A stretch of DNA of 64,000 nt from Roseburia lenta (lineage in GTDB: Bacteria; Bacillota; Clostridia; Lachnospirales; Lachnospiraceae). The stretch is taken from positions 248,001 to 312,000 of the forward strand of contig NZ_JACOPG010000002.1 of the NCBI RefSeq assembly GCF_014287435.1, read 5' to 3'. How positions within the stretch are numbered: the stretch's first letter is position 1; every line of letters begins with the position of its first letter. Positions 25,772-35,705 of this stretch are shown piece after piece. The position numbers and the translations under genes were made by a program. Under the pieces are notes generated by a model, which was given only the letters and a program-made list of their open reading frames with translations, did not search any database and was not told where the DNA came from.

Positions 25772-25790
25772 CTTAAAATTCCCTCCTAAA

Positions 25791-26330
25791 TTACTTTACG
25801 AAAGGCATACCGAATAATCTCAGTAATTCACGAGCCTCTTCGTCTGTCTTAGCAGTAGTAACAAAAATAATGTCCATACCTCTTACTTTGTCAACCTTAT
25901 CATACTCGATTTCAGGGAAGATGATCTGTTCCTTGATACCAAGTGCGTAGTTACCTCTTCCGTCGAAAGAATCAGCACTAACACCTCTAAAGTCACGTAC
26001 ACGTGGAAGTGCAAGATTGATAAGACGATCAGCGAAATCATACATCTTTTCGCCTCTAAGTGTTGTCTTACATCCGATTGCCATACCTTCTCTGATCTTG
26101 AAGTTAGCAACAGAGTTCTTTGCCTTTGTTGTAACAGCCTTCTGACCTGTGATTGTCTCCATGTCCTTAACTGCTGCCTCTAAAAGCTTTGCGTTTTCCT
26201 TAGCTTCGCCAACACCCATATTGACTACGATCTTGTCAAGCTTTGGAACTTCCATAATATTCTTATAACCAAACTTTTCGATCATAGCCTTTACGATCTC
26301 ATTCTGGTACTGCTCTTTAAGTCTACTCAA
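25791..26330 (-). CDS. rplE: 50S ribosomal protein L5
   Basis: A 179-residue L5, which binds 5S rRNA and contacts P-site tRNA. Conserved [34 protein letters not shown] and [17 protein letters not shown] are visible. Normal length and position. Confidence 0.98.
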   Translation of the reverse strand: MSRLKEQYQNEIVKAMIEKFGYKNIMEVPKLDKIVVNMGVGEAKENAKLLEAAVKDMETITGQKAVTTKAKNSVANFKIREGMAIGCKTTLRGEKMYDFADRLINLALPRVRDFRGVSADSFDGRGNYALGIKEQIIFPEIEYDKVDKVRGMDIIFVTTAKTDEEARELLRLFGMPFVK

Positions 26331-26353
26331 CTGATTTGCCTCCTCTCGTTATA

Positions 26354-26665
26354 TTAATCGATCACTTTACCAGTTGCTTTTGCTACGCGGACTTTCTTGT
26401 CTCCGTCCATCTGAAAACCAACTCTGGTTGTCTTACCATCAACAAGAAGCATAACATTTGAAATGTCGATTGGTCCTTCCTGCTCGATGATTCCACCGTT
26501 CTGGTTTGCCATGCTAGGCTTTGTGTGCTTCTTGATCATGTTCACACCTTCAACCAAAACTGTATGATTTTTCTGATTTACAGCGATAACTTTTCCTTCG
26601 TTATCCTTATCTGCACCAGCGATTACTCTAACGGTATCGCCCTTTTTGATCTTCATTGTTGCCAT
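26354..26665 (-). CDS. rplX: 50S ribosomal protein L24
   Basis: A 103-residue L24 with an N-terminal KOW motif (KIKKGDTVRVIAGADKDNEG) and the downstream KKHTKPSMANQNGGIIEQEG. It is one of the proteins that start 50S assembly. Confidence 0.98.
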   Translation of the reverse strand: MATMKIKKGDTVRVIAGADKDNEGKVIAVNQKNHTVLVEGVNMIKKHTKPSMANQNGGIIEQEGPIDISNVMLLVDGKTTRVGFQMDGDKKVRVAKATGKVID

Positions 26666-26676
26666 CGTACTACCTC

Positions 26677-27045
26677 CTATAATACTTCCGGAGCAAGGGA
26701 AACAATCTTCATAAACTGTTTCTCACGAAGCTCTCTAGCTACAGGTCCAAAAATACGAGTTCCTCTTGGGGTCTTGTCATCTTTGATGATAACTGCAGCA
26801 TTCTCGTCAAACTTAATATAAGAACCATCTTTACGACGGGCACCCTTCTTGGAGCGTACAACTACTGCCTTAACGACATCGCCCTTTTTAACAACACCAC
26901 CTGGTGTTGCATCTTTAACAGTAGCGGTGATCACGTCACCGATATTTGCATATCTTCTTGTAGAACCGCCCATAACACGAATGCAAAGGATTTCTTTAGC
27001 ACCTGTATTATCAGCTACTTTTAATCTACTTTCCTGCTGTACCAT
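26677..27045 (-). CDS. rplN: 50S ribosomal protein L14
   Basis: A 122-residue L14 starting [20 protein letters not shown] and containing [20 protein letters not shown] and [15 protein letters not shown]. Exactly the family length. Confidence 0.98.
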   Translation of the reverse strand: MVQQESRLKVADNTGAKEILCIRVMGGSTRRYANIGDVITATVKDATPGGVVKKGDVVKAVVVRSKKGARRKDGSYIKFDENAAVIIKDDKTPRGTRIFGPVARELREKQFMKIVSLAPEVL

Positions 27046-27064
27046 GTTTGTAGCCTCCTTCTAA

Positions 27065-27322
27065 TTACTTTGCTCTTTCCATGATTTCAACAAGTCTCCA
27101 TCTCTTATCCTTAGATAATGGTCTTGTTTCCATAACTCTGACGGTATCACCGATGTGTGCATCGTTGTTCTCGTCATGAGCCTTTAATTTATAAGTTCTC
27201 TTAACGATCTTGTTGTAAAGTGGATGCTTTACGTTATCCTTAACAGCAACAACGATTGTCTTATCCATCTTATCGCTTACAACAATACCTACACGTGTTT
27301 TTCTAAGATTTCTTTCTTCCAC
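27065..27322 (-). CDS. rpsQ: 30S ribosomal protein S17
   Basis: An 85-residue OB-fold protein, a primary 16S rRNA binder. [20 protein letters not shown] and [18 protein letters not shown] are diagnostic. Confidence 0.98.
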   Translation of the reverse strand: MEERNLRKTRVGIVVSDKMDKTIVVAVKDNVKHPLYNKIVKRTYKLKAHDENNDAHIGDTVRVMETRPLSKDKRWRLVEIMERAK

Positions 27323-27360
27323 GATATTGTCTCCTTTCTACCTTTAAAATTCCGAACTGC

Positions 27361-27564
27361 TTACTTGTTATCAGCTGCAGTAATCATTGTCTGAATACGT
27401 GCAATGTTTCTTCTAACTTCTTTGATTCTTGCTGTATTCTCTAACTGATTGGTTGCGTTCTGGAATCTTAAATTGAAAAGTTCCTTCTTTGCTTCCACCA
27501 ACTGTGCATTCAAATCTGCAACAGATGCATTCTTTAATTCGTTAACATATTCCTTAGTTTTCAT
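27361..27564 (-). CDS. rpmC: 50S ribosomal protein L29
   Basis: A 67-residue, two-helix protein near the tunnel exit. The ATG at 27564 matches the family start ([14 protein letters not shown]); a longer in-frame extension would run through rplP and is not real. [20 protein letters not shown] is the family core. It overlaps the end of rplP by 11 bases. Confidence 0.96.
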   Translation of the reverse strand: MKTKEYVNELKNASVADLNAQLVEAKKELFNLRFQNATNQLENTARIKEVRRNIARIQTMITAADNK

Positions 27565-27994
27565 TTGCTGCAACCTCGCTTTCCAAATCCGCACGAGAAA
27601 CGATCTTGCACTTGCAAGGCAATTTGTGTGTAGCAAGACGAAGAGCCTCTCTAGCGACATCTTCCTGTACCCCGGAGATTTCAAATAATACACGACCTGG
27701 CTTAACAACAGCTACCCAGTACTCCAAAGCTCCCTTACCGGAACCCATACGAGTTTCAGCAGGCTTTGCTGTAACAGGCTTATCAGGGAAAATCTTGATC
27801 CAGACCTTACCACCACGCTTGATATAACGTGTCATAGCGATACGGGCTGCTTCAATCTGATTAGAACGAATCCAACATGGTTCCATAGCAACAATACCGA
27901 AATCACCGTTTACGATCTTGTTGCCTCGTAAAGCCTTTCCTGTCATAGATCCACGGAACTGCTTACGATGTTTTACTCTCTTAGGCATTAACAT
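27554..27994 (-). CDS. rplP: 50S ribosomal protein L16
   Basis: A 146-residue L16, near the A-site tRNA elbow. [20 protein letters not shown] and [20 protein letters not shown] are conserved. The first ATG lies about 9 nt after GGAGG and overlaps the rpsC stop as TAATG; a second ATG two codons on is also possible. Confidence 0.97.
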   Translation of the reverse strand: MLMPKRVKHRKQFRGSMTGKALRGNKIVNGDFGIVAMEPCWIRSNQIEAARIAMTRYIKRGGKVWIKIFPDKPVTAKPAETRMGSGKGALEYWVAVVKPGRVLFEISGVQEDVAREALRLATHKLPCKCKIVSRADLESEVAANEN

Positions 27995-28650
27995 TATTTG
28001 GCTCCTCCTTCCTTATTTCCCTTTGTAGGAAGTACTTCTCCTTTGTAGATCCAAACCTTTACGCCGACCTTGCCATAAGTAGTGTCAGCCTCAGCGAATC
28101 CATAATCAATATCTGCACGAAGTGTCTGAAGCGGAATAGTACCTTCTGAATAGAACTCTGTACGAGCCATATCAGCACCACCAAGACGTCCGGAAACGCT
28201 TGTCTTGATACCCTTGATACCGGTCTTCATAGATCTTGACATGCAAGACTTCATAGCACGACGGAAAGAAACACGGTTCTCCAACTGTGCTGCGATATTC
28301 TCTGCAACTAACTGAGCGTCCTTGTCAGGTCTCTTAACTTCCTTAATGTCAACAACAAGCTTCTTGTCTGTCAACTTCTGAAGTTCAGCCTTAACCTTCT
28401 CGATCTCAGCGCCGCCCTTACCGATTACAACACCAGGCTTTGCTGTGTAAACGATAACCTTAACTCTTCCGGCTGCTCTTTCGATCTCGATCTTAGATAC
28501 GCCAGCTGCATATAACTTTTTCTTAAGAAATGTTCTGATATTGTAATCTTCAACCAAGTAGTCAGCGAATTCACCTTCAGCATACCACTTAGAATCCCAA
28601 TCCTTGATCACACCGACTCTTAAGCCGTGAGGATTAACTTTCTGTCCCAT
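27994..28650 (-). CDS. rpsC: 30S ribosomal protein S3
   Basis: A 218-residue S3, part of the mRNA entry helicase of the small subunit. [20 protein letters not shown] at the start, the KH-domain [10 protein letters not shown] and the C-terminal [16 protein letters not shown] are diagnostic. Overlaps rplP by one base. Confidence 0.98.
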   Translation of the reverse strand: MGQKVNPHGLRVGVIKDWDSKWYAEGEFADYLVEDYNIRTFLKKKLYAAGVSKIEIERAAGRVKVIVYTAKPGVVIGKGGAEIEKVKAELQKLTDKKLVVDIKEVKRPDKDAQLVAENIAAQLENRVSFRRAMKSCMSRSMKTGIKGIKTSVSGRLGGADMARTEFYSEGTIPLQTLRADIDYGFAEADTTYGKVGVKVWIYKGEVLPTKGNKEGGAK

Positions 28651-28659
28651 GATTGCCTC

Positions 28660-29055
28660 CTATCTTTCATCAAGCACAACAGTAATGTGGCTCATTCTCT
28701 TTTCGATTCTGTAAGCTCTACCCTGTGCTCTTGGTCTAATTCTCTTCATTGTTGGGCCCTTATTTGCATAGCACTCTGCAACATAAAGGTTTTCCAGGCT
28801 GTAGTTCTTGTCTGGGTAATTGTTCTCAGCATTTGCGATTGCTGACTTTAATAACTTCTCTATAATGCTTGAAGCGTATCTTGGATTATAAGTTACGATA
28901 GCAAGAGCTGTCTGAACATCCTTACCGCGAATAGCGTCTAATACGAAGCAAGCTTTCTGAACTGACATTCTAGCATAAGATAACTTTGCTGAAGGTCTAG
29001 TATCTTTTTGACTGTTTCTCTCACGTTTAATCTGGGATCTATGTCCTTTTGCCAT
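28660..29055 (-). CDS. rplV: 50S ribosomal protein L22
   Basis: A 131-residue L22, whose loop lines the exit tunnel. KLSYARMSVQKACFVLDAIR and MKRIRPRAQGRAYRIEKRMS are conserved. Normal position between rpsS and rpsC. Confidence 0.98.
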   Translation of the reverse strand: MAKGHRSQIKRERNSQKDTRPSAKLSYARMSVQKACFVLDAIRGKDVQTALAIVTYNPRYASSIIEKLLKSAIANAENNYPDKNYSLENLYVAECYANKGPTMKRIRPRAQGRAYRIEKRMSHITVVLDER

Positions 29056-29082
29056 GATGTGAAACCTCCTTTCAAAAATTAA

Positions 29083-29364
29083 TTAGCGTACTCTTGATTT
29101 CTTTTCGTTCTTGTCATGACCTCTGTAAGTTCTTGTAGAAACGAACTCACCAAGTTTGTGTCCTACCATGTCTTCTGTAACATATACAGGCACATGCTTT
29201 CTTCCGTCATGAACAGCGATTGTATGTCCTACCATCTGTGGAAAGATTGTTGAACGGCGAGACCATGTCTTAATGACACTCTTGTCGCCTGATGCGTTCA
29301 TTGCATCGATCTTCTTCAATAAACTTTCATCAGCAAATGGTCCTTTTTTTAATGAACGAGCCAT
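29083..29364 (-). CDS. rpsS: 30S ribosomal protein S19
   Basis: A 93-residue S19 of the 30S head. [40 protein letters not shown] and [15 protein letters not shown] are diagnostic. Confidence 0.98.
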   Translation of the reverse strand: MARSLKKGPFADESLLKKIDAMNASGDKSVIKTWSRRSTIFPQMVGHTIAVHDGRKHVPVYVTEDMVGHKLGEFVSTRTYRGHDKNEKKSRVR

Positions 29365-29375
29365 AATGATCCTCC

Positions 29376-30218
29376 TTATTTGATAGCCTTACCGTCTCTT
29401 CTTCTTACGATAAGCTTGTTAGACTGTTTGTTCTTCTTTCTGGTCTTCAAACCAAGTGCAGGCTTGCCCCAAGGTGTACATGGACCCGGACGTCCGATTG
29501 GTGCCTTACCTTCACCACCACCATGTGGATGGTCATTAGGGTTCATAACAGAACCACGAACAGTTGGGCGGATACCCATGTGACGCTTACGACCAGCTTT
29601 ACCAATCTTAACAAGGTTGTGATCACCATTGCCGATAACACCGATAGATGCTCTACAGTTCAAAGGAATCATTCTCATTTCGCCTGATGGAAGTCTAAGA
29701 GTTGCATACTTGCCTTCTTTAGCCATCAACTGAGCGCTGTTACCAGCGGAACGAACTAACTGTCCACCCTTGCCCGGATACATCTCGATGTTGTGTACTA
29801 AAGTACCAACCGGGATGTTTGCCAGCGGAAGGCAGTTACCAACACGTACTTCTGCTTCCGGTCCGTTCATGACCTTCATGCCATCAGCAAGTCCTTCAGG
29901 AGCAAGGATGTAAGCCTTCTCGCCGTCTGCGTAGCAGATCAATGCGATGTTTGCTGTTCTGTTTGGATCGTACTCGATACCGATAACAGTTGCAGGAACT
30001 CCATCTTTCTTTCTCTTGAAATCGATAATTCTATATTTTCTTCTGTTTCCACCACCCTGGTGTCTAACTGTAATCTTACCCTGATTGTTACGACCAGCGT
30101 TCTTCTTTAAAGAAGTTGTAAGAGACTTCTCAGGAGTCTTCTTTGTGATCTCGGAGAAATCAGAGCCAGTCATATTTCTTCTGGAAGGTGTATATGGGTT
30201 ATAAGTTTTAATTCCCAT
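29376..30218 (-). CDS. rplB: 50S ribosomal protein L2
   Basis: A 280-residue L2, needed for subunit association and peptidyl transfer. [40 protein letters not shown] and the conserved C-terminal [20 protein letters not shown] are visible, including the histidine region close to the active centre. Confidence 0.98.
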   Translation of the reverse strand: MGIKTYNPYTPSRRNMTGSDFSEITKKTPEKSLTTSLKKNAGRNNQGKITVRHQGGGNRRKYRIIDFKRKKDGVPATVIGIEYDPNRTANIALICYADGEKAYILAPEGLADGMKVMNGPEAEVRVGNCLPLANIPVGTLVHNIEMYPGKGGQLVRSAGNSAQLMAKEGKYATLRLPSGEMRMIPLNCRASIGVIGNGDHNLVKIGKAGRKRHMGIRPTVRGSVMNPNDHPHGGGEGKAPIGRPGPCTPWGKPALGLKTRKKNKQSNKLIVRRRDGKAIK

Positions 30219-30290
30219 TGTAATTCTCCTTTCGCTACTTTTACGTTTTACTTATCGCGTCTAAACATGACGCATAATCTTGCTTTCGAC

Positions 30291-30590
30291 TTACAGCCCT
30301 GCGAAGATCTCGATGTCCTTGCTATCTGCTGTAAGCTGAACGATAGCCTTCTTAGTCTTAGCAGTCTTGCCTACGCTTCTGCCACGTCTCTTTTCCTTGC
30401 CATCGTTGTTCATTGTATTAACGGAAGCAACCTTTGTTCCTTCGAACATCTTTTCAACTGCTTCCTTGATCATTGTCTTGTTTGCTTCTGGATGAACAAG
30501 AAATGTGTACTTCTTTTCAGCCATTGCATTCATGCTCTTCTCTGTGATTACAGGTTTGAGGATTACATCATAATATTGTACGTTAGCCAT
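30291..30590 (-). CDS. rplW: 50S ribosomal protein L23
   Basis: A 99-residue L23 at the tunnel exit, docking site for trigger factor and [23 protein letters not shown] and [20 protein letters not shown] are family-like. It shares one base with the end of rplD. Confidence 0.97.
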   Translation of the reverse strand: MANVQYYDVILKPVITEKSMNAMAEKKYTFLVHPEANKTMIKEAVEKMFEGTKVASVNTMNNDGKEKRRGRSVGKTAKTKKAIVQLTADSKDIEIFAGL

Positions 30591-31210
30591 TATGCATACA
30601 CCTCCTGAATTGTATTAACAGCATCCTTTGTTACAACAACTGTGTTGTACTTCAAGATGTCATATACGTTGATCGTGCTTGTTGAAGCAGTCTTAACAGT
30701 AGGAATGTTCTTTGCTGACATAACAACATTTGTGTCGTTGTCATTGATAACAACAAGCGCCTTTTCAACACCAAGGTTGCTCATTACCTTTGCAAAATCC
30801 TTTGTCTTGATCGCATCGAACTTCAACTCGTCAACTACAACAAACTTATTCTCTGCTACTCTGGAAGATAATGCAGACTTAAGTGCTGCTCTCTTCTCTT
30901 TCTTATTCAACTTGAATGAATAATCTCTTGGAGTTGGTGCAAATACAACACCACCACCTGTCCACTGTGGAGCTCTTGTAGAACCCTGTCTTGCATGACC
31001 TGTTCCCTTCTGTCTCCATGGTTTTCTACCACCACCACGAACTTCAGAACGTGTCTTTGCCTTCTGAGTTCCCTGACGGTTATTTGCAAGCTGCTGGACA
31101 ACTGCCATGTGAACTAAATGCTCGTTTACTTCAACACCGAAAACAGCATCGTCAAGTTCCATTGTCTCAACTTCTTTGCCTTCCATATTGTATACGGATA
31201 CTTTAGCCAT
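30590..31210 (-). CDS. rplD: 50S ribosomal protein L4
   Basis: A 206-residue L4, with an extended loop in the exit tunnel. The loop motif [20 protein letters not shown] and [20 protein letters not shown] are conserved. In gammaproteobacteria L4 represses the S10 operon; in Firmicutes other proteins are thought to act on the leader. Confidence 0.98.
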   Translation of the reverse strand: MAKVSVYNMEGKEVETMELDDAVFGVEVNEHLVHMAVVQQLANNRQGTQKAKTRSEVRGGGRKPWRQKGTGHARQGSTRAPQWTGGGVVFAPTPRDYSFKLNKKEKRAALKSALSSRVAENKFVVVDELKFDAIKTKDFAKVMSNLGVEKALVVINDNDTNVVMSAKNIPTVKTASTSTINVYDILKYNTVVVTKDAVNTIQEVYA

Positions 31211-31238
31211 CGTAAAGTTCCTCCTTTCCTACTATCGA

Positions 31239-31922
31239 TTACTTACCTGACTTTACAGACTCTTTAATTGTAACTAAAGACTTCTTAGGTCCTGGAACAG
31301 CACCCTTTACCAAAAGCAGGTTATTCTCTGCATCTACGCGTACAACTTCAAGGTTCTGGATTGTAACCTTAACGCTTCCCATGTGTCCAGGCATTCCTTT
31401 TCCTTTGAATACCTTACTTGGTGAAGAACAAGCACCGTTGGAACCCTGATGACGATGGAACTTAGAACCATGAGCCATAGGTCCTCTGTGCTGACCAAGT
31501 CTCTTGATAGCACCCTGGAATCCTTTTCCCTTTGAAATTGCTGTAGCATCGATCTTGTCACCTTCTTCAAAGATGTCAGCCTTGATCTCATCTGCAAGAT
31601 TGTAATCTGCGCAATTTTCAAACTTAAATTCTCTTACGAATCTCTTTCCAGAAACACCAGCCTTATCGAAGTGTCCCTTCTCAGCCTTGTTGACGCCATG
31701 TCTGTTTCTGATTTCTTTCTTGCCGTTGGCATCCTTGTTGACTACCTTTTCTTTCTTGTCAACGAAACCAACCTGAACTGCTTCGTAACCGTCGTTCTCA
31801 ACAGTCTTGATCTGTGTTACTACACAAGGACCAGCCTGTAAAACAGTTACAGGAGTTAAAACTCCATCAGCATTGAAGATTTGAGTCATTCCGACTTTTG
31901 TTGCTAAAATAGCTTTCTTCAT
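31239..31922 (-). CDS. rplC: 50S ribosomal protein L3
   Basis: A 227-residue L3. The ATG at 31922 follows AGGAGG and begins [16 protein letters not shown], the family start; the longer frame adds unrelated residues. [20 protein letters not shown] and [20 protein letters not shown] form the loop reaching the peptidyl transferase centre. Confidence 0.98.
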   Translation of the reverse strand: MKKAILATKVGMTQIFNADGVLTPVTVLQAGPCVVTQIKTVENDGYEAVQVGFVDKKEKVVNKDANGKKEIRNRHGVNKAEKGHFDKAGVSGKRFVREFKFENCADYNLADEIKADIFEEGDKIDATAISKGKGFQGAIKRLGQHRGPMAHGSKFHRHQGSNGACSSPSKVFKGKGMPGHMGSVKVTIQNLEVVRVDAENNLLLVKGAVPGPKKSLVTIKESVKSGK

Positions 31923-32046
31923 TTTCTTTCCTCCTGTTTTTCTACAGCGGATCGCCGTAGCGATCATCCTAGAACAGGCAATATAAGTGGAACATAAATG
32001 TTGCTTCTATATAAACCTATACCGGATCGTTAACCTTGTTAACTTC

Positions 32047-32358
32047 TTACTTCATCTTGATATCGATGTAAACACCAGCTGGCATTTCGAGTCTCTGCAA
32101 TGCATCAACTGTCTTCTGGGTAGGTGTCATGATATCGATGAGTCTCTTATGAGTTCTCTGCTCGAACTGTTCTCTGGAATCTTTGTACTTGTGTACCGCT
32201 CTTAAGATAGTAACAACTTCCTTCTTTGTCGGAAGTGGTACCGGTCCACTCACCTGTGATCCGTTTTTCTTAACAGTCTCGATGATTTTCTTAGCAGATG
32301 CATCAACTAATTCGTGATCATATGCCTTGAGTGTGATTCTCATAACCTGAGTTGCCAT
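32047..32358 (-). CDS. rpsJ: 30S ribosomal protein S10
   Basis: A 103-residue S10, also known as NusE in transcription antitermination. The start is the ATG at 32358 after AAGGAGG; the family core reads [20 protein letters not shown] and [15 protein letters not shown]. It is the first gene of the superoperon; rpsL, rpsG, fusA and tuf are not adjacent. Confidence 0.98.
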   Translation of the reverse strand: MATQVMRITLKAYDHELVDASAKKIIETVKKNGSQVSGPVPLPTKKEVVTILRAVHKYKDSREQFEQRTHKRLIDIMTPTQKTVDALQRLEMPAGVYIDIKMK

Positions 32359-32600
32359 AAAAAAAGTCGCCTCCTTCGCACTTATTTCAATAGTACGACA
32401 AGCGGTGACTGTACACTTCTCCGTGTGTGTCCTAAAGATTAACACACGTGTCTCTACACAATGGTAGACTATATTTTGTACAGTGACTTGTCGCCAGTTT
32501 CCTAACTTGACATTCGCTCCACGGAAAACCTGCCAGATTACTATGGTGATAATCGGCAGCAACCTCACGCTTCAACGCTATCAATGTCACAGCAACATCT
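32359..32600 (-). promoter_or_regulatory. Leader of the S10 ribosomal operon
   Basis: About 240 nt separate the promoter from rpsJ. On the minus strand the leader contains GTGTGT / ACACAC and GTGTAC-type complementary stretches between 32425 and 32460, consistent with folding. S10-operon leaders that control ribosomal protein synthesis are known in Clostridia. Whether this sequence matches that family needs a covariance-model search. Confidence 0.5.
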
Positions 32601-32629
32601 AATATACATGATAAAATCAATACTTGCAA
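32601..32629 (-). promoter_or_regulatory. Promoter of the S10-spc-alpha superoperon
   Basis: On the minus strand, TTGCAA (32629-32624), 17 bp, TATATT (32606-32601). An A/T-rich stretch lies upstream, as at strong UP-element promoters. Confidence 0.75.
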
Positions 32630-32641
32630 GGTTTTTTGAAT

Positions 32642-32671
32642 AAATATTGTATTTTTTCGCATACAATATTT
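32642..32671. repeat. 11-bp inverted repeat between divergent promoters
   Basis: AAATATTGTAT (32642-32652) and ATACAATATTT (32661-32671) are perfect complements separated by 8 bp. They lie upstream of the rpsJ -35 and about 30 bp before the -10 of the plus-strand methyltransferase gene. A protein-binding site is more likely than a terminator, since the stem is A/T-only apart from one pair. Confidence 0.55.
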
Positions 32672-32765
32672 TCAGTGGCATCTTAGTCTTTCTTCATATA
32701 TAATATAGAAGCAATAAGAAGAATACAAATCGAACGATACGATAGATAGAATGTGAGGAATCATT

Positions 32766-33704
32766 ATGTGGATAGCAGACCATTGGAAAGAATACGAAGT
32801 CATCGACTGCTCCGGCGGTGAGAAACTGGAGCACTGGGGAAAATACACCCTGCTCCGCCCGGACCCACAGGTCATCTGGAACACCCCAAAGAAGGTCAGC
32901 GAATGGAAGAAACTAAACGGGCACTATCACCGCAGCAAAAAAGGTGGTGGCGAGTGGGAGTTCTTTGATCTGCCACAGCAGTGGAGCATCACTTATCAAC
33001 TGCCCCACACCGATAACGACAATCTCTATGTCAACCATAACGGCAGCCTGACTTTTCATCTGAAACCTTTCAGTTTTAAACACACCGGTCTTTTTCCGGA
33101 ACAGGCAGTCAACTGGGATTGGTTTTCCACACTTATATATAATAGGAAGAAAGAGCACCCGGATCGCCCGATCAAGGTATTAAATCTCTTTGCCTATACC
33201 GGCGGTGCAACGATCGCCGCGGCAGCAGCCGGTGCCGCAGTCACACATGTAGATGCGTCCAAAGGCATGGTCACCTGGGCAAAGGAAAATGCCGTATCCT
33301 CCGGTCTTGCCGATGCCCCGATCCGCTGGATCGTGGATGACTGCAAAAAGTTCGTAGAGCGCGAGATCCGACGCGGCAATCACTACGATGCCATCATTAT
33401 GGATCCGCCATCTTACGGACGTGGTCCTAAGGGTGAGATCTGGAAGATCGAGGATGCCATCTATCCGCTCATAGAATTGTGTGCGCAACTGCTGACCGAC
33501 CAGCCACTCTTCTTCCTTGTAAACTCATATACCACAGGCTTGCAGCCTGCTGTACTGCACTATATGATTTCAACCGCCTTAAAAGGCTATCCGGGAAGTG
33601 TAGCCGCAGAAGAGATCGGTCTTCCTGTTTCCTGCAACGGACTTACCCTCCCTTGCGGAGCCAGCGGCAGATTTGCCGGTCAGGATCTTCCGACCTCATT
33701 ATAA
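32766..33704 (+). CDS. RlmI-like class I SAM-dependent methyltransferase
   Basis: A 312-residue methyltransferase of the family that includes 23S rRNA cytosine-5 methylase RlmI. The SAM-binding motif is LNLFAYTGGATIAAAAAGA, followed by VTHVDASKGMVTWAKENA and the catalytic-loop region YDAIIMDPPSYGRGPKGE. The N-terminal ~110 residues replace the PUA domain of RlmI with a shorter barrel. TATAAT at 32699-32704 and GTGAGGA before the ATG support the start. The substrate is probably rRNA but not proven. The next gene starts 22 bp on. Confidence 0.8.
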   Translation: MWIADHWKEYEVIDCSGGEKLEHWGKYTLLRPDPQVIWNTPKKVSEWKKLNGHYHRSKKGGGEWEFFDLPQQWSITYQLPHTDNDNLYVNHNGSLTFHLKPFSFKHTGLFPEQAVNWDWFSTLIYNRKKEHPDRPIKVLNLFAYTGGATIAAAAAGAAVTHVDASKGMVTWAKENAVSSGLADAPIRWIVDDCKKFVEREIRRGNHYDAIIMDPPSYGRGPKGEIWKIEDAIYPLIELCAQLLTDQPLFFLVNSYTTGLQPAVLHYMISTALKGYPGSVAAEEIGLPVSCNGLTLPCGASGRFAGQDLPTSL

Positions 33705-33726
33705 ACACCACAAGGAGTTTGACAGT

Positions 33727-34785
33727 ATGGAAACAGTTTTAATCATAGATGATAGCGGCATCAACCTGCGCACCGCCAAGGAAGCACTGGATGACTACTA
33801 CAATGTCGTCACAGCCAATTCCTGCAAAATGGCTCTTCGTTATTTAGAAAAACATACACCAGACATCATCCTGCTCGATATCCAAATGCCGGAAGTGGAC
33901 GGTTTCGAGACATTGAAAGCCATCCGTTCCCTGCCACAGACCGAGGACACACCTATCATTTTCTTGACAGCACAGGACAATGTTGCCGATGAGATCCACG
34001 GACTGGAACTGGGCGCAGTCGATTACATCCATAAGCCCTTGCAGCCCCAGATCATGCGCATGCGTATCCGCACCCAGTTGGATCTGGCACATTATCAGGA
34101 TCACCTGGAAGAGATCATCATGCAAAAGACAGAGCAGGTCGCACGCGTAGAGACGGCACTGGTCGCCAGTTTAAATGACCTGTTGGAAATCCGTGACGGT
34201 ATGACCGGCTCCCACGTCAGGCGCACGGCAAAATATTTCGAGATACTCTTGAATGCCTTAGACAAGGCACATACCTTCCCGGATGCAATCACACCGGACT
34301 ACAAGGCAAGATTGCTTCGCGGTGCTCCACTGCATGACCTGGGCAAGGTCGGTATTTCCGACAACACCCTTTTAAAGCCTTCACGTCTCAGCCCGGAGGA
34401 AATGGAATTTATGCGCCAACACTCCACCTTTGGCGGTCAGGCGCTTACCCATGCGGTTGAGATCGTTGGCGAGGACAGTTTCTTAAGCGATGCCAGAGAC
34501 ATGGCATATTACCATCACGAGAAATGGGACGGATCCGGCTATCCAAAAGGACTTGCCGGCGAAGATATACCCCTCAGCGCACGTATTCTGGCTGTCGCGG
34601 ATGTCTACGATGCTCTGACCAGCCAGCGCAGTTACAAAGACGCTTTTTCGCATGAAAAAGCCGTCTCCATTCTCTTAGATGAAGACGGCACCTCTTTTGA
34701 TCCTCGTATCATGCAGGTCTTTCGTCAGATCACAGACGAGTTTGCTCAGGCTAAAGCATCTTTTTCTTCCGAAGCCAAAGCATAA
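33727..34785 (+). CDS. Response regulator with HD-GYP domain (predicted c-di-GMP phosphodiesterase)
   Basis: A 352-residue protein. The receiver domain (about 1-120) has IIDDS, the phosphorylated Asp in LLDIQMPEVDG, LTAQD and HKP. A coiled linker leads to an HD-GYP domain with HDLGKVGISD and HHEKWDGSGYPKGL, plus ILAVADVYDALTSQR. HD-GYP enzymes hydrolyse cyclic di-GMP, affecting motility and surface growth. AAGGAG precedes the ATG at 33727. The partner kinase is not adjacent. Its last 35 bases overlap the convergent corA-like gene. Confidence 0.9.
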   Translation: METVLIIDDSGINLRTAKEALDDYYNVVTANSCKMALRYLEKHTPDIILLDIQMPEVDGFETLKAIRSLPQTEDTPIIFLTAQDNVADEIHGLELGAVDYIHKPLQPQIMRMRIRTQLDLAHYQDHLEEIIMQKTEQVARVETALVASLNDLLEIRDGMTGSHVRRTAKYFEILLNALDKAHTFPDAITPDYKARLLRGAPLHDLGKVGISDNTLLKPSRLSPEEMEFMRQHSTFGGQALTHAVEIVGEDSFLSDARDMAYYHHEKWDGSGYPKGLAGEDIPLSARILAVADVYDALTSQRSYKDAFSHEKAVSILLDEDGTSFDPRIMQVFRQITDEFAQAKASFSSEAKA

Positions 34786-35692
34786 CCACGATGCAAAGCA
34801 GCAGCGTTATCACGCAGATGATCGCGAAACCATGCGGTGTGGACGAAAACGGCATCCATTTGCCACCGACGTTCATGCCCCAGAGTCCCGATATGATCGT
34901 CGGGATGGACATAACGATCGTGATCGCTGCCAGATATTTCATTACATTATTCAGGCGATTGTTGATGACCGTCGACATCAGTTCTCTGGTACCATTGATG
35001 ATGTCACGATAGATCTGTGTCATCTCGATCGCCTGTCTGTTCTCAATGATCACATCCTCTAATAGTTCCTGATCCTCCGAATACTGACGGAGCCTCCCAT
35101 AACGTGTCAAACGATCCAACACCACACCATTTGCACGCAGTGACGTAGCAAAGTAGACCAGATTGGATTCCAATTCGTGCAGGTCGATCAAGTCAACATC
35201 CTCGGTATTCTGATCGATTCTTTCCTCGATCTCAGTACGCTTTCTGTCAATACTGCGCAACAGGCTCTGATAGACCATGCAGGCATTGTATAAGATCTGA
35301 TAGGTAAAACGCATCTGTTTTTTGGTGGAGAAATCGCGCACACGTTGTTCCACAAAGGAACGCAGTACGGCAGTCTCCTCCGCACATACCGTGATCACCA
35401 CATCTTCTGCAATCAAGATCCCCAGCGGGATTGTGGTATAGGAATGGCGGTTGTTACGCATTTCTGCTGATGGGATATCCACCAGAATAAGTGTATATTC
35501 ATCTTCCAGATTGATACGGGAACTCTCCTCATCATCGAGGGCCGCCCGCACATCTGCGATATCCATATGAAAACGATCACTGATCTCTGCACATTCTTCC
35601 AGTGACGGTGCGGTAAGTTTTACCCATGCACCGGTATCGAACTGATCTATTTCGGAGATGATACGGTTGTCCGTTCTGTAAATGTTTATCAA
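34751..35692 (-). CDS. corA: CorA-family magnesium/divalent cation transporter
   Basis: A 313-residue protein: a large cytoplasmic N-terminal funnel (about 1-240) and two C-terminal membrane helices. The selectivity motif GMN is present in ISGLWGMNVGG at the end of the first helix, and the protein ends in a basic LWLRKKKML tail inside the cell, as in CorA pentamers. It is the last gene of the HAD-alcohol dehydrogenase-CorA run, 13 bp after the dehydrogenase. Transport of other divalent ions cannot be excluded. Confidence 0.88.
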   Translation of the reverse strand: MINIYRTDNRIISEIDQFDTGAWVKLTAPSLEECAEISDRFHMDIADVRAALDDEESSRINLEDEYTLILVDIPSAEMRNNRHSYTTIPLGILIAEDVVITVCAEETAVLRSFVEQRVRDFSTKKQMRFTYQILYNACMVYQSLLRSIDRKRTEIEERIDQNTEDVDLIDLHELESNLVYFATSLRANGVVLDRLTRYGRLRQYSEDQELLEDVIIENRQAIEMTQIYRDIINGTRELMSTVINNRLNNVMKYLAAITIVMSIPTIISGLWGMNVGGKWMPFSSTPHGFAIICVITLLLCIVVMLWLRKKKML

Positions 35693-35705
35693 TTCTGTCT
35701 ACCTC

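Noticed and set aside
27565..27708. N-terminal extension of rpmC
   Set aside because: It is an open frame inside rplP; L29 starts at the ATG at 27564.
30907..31206. ORFs on other frames inside rplD
   Set aside because: Overlap a highly conserved ribosomal gene, with no separate signals.
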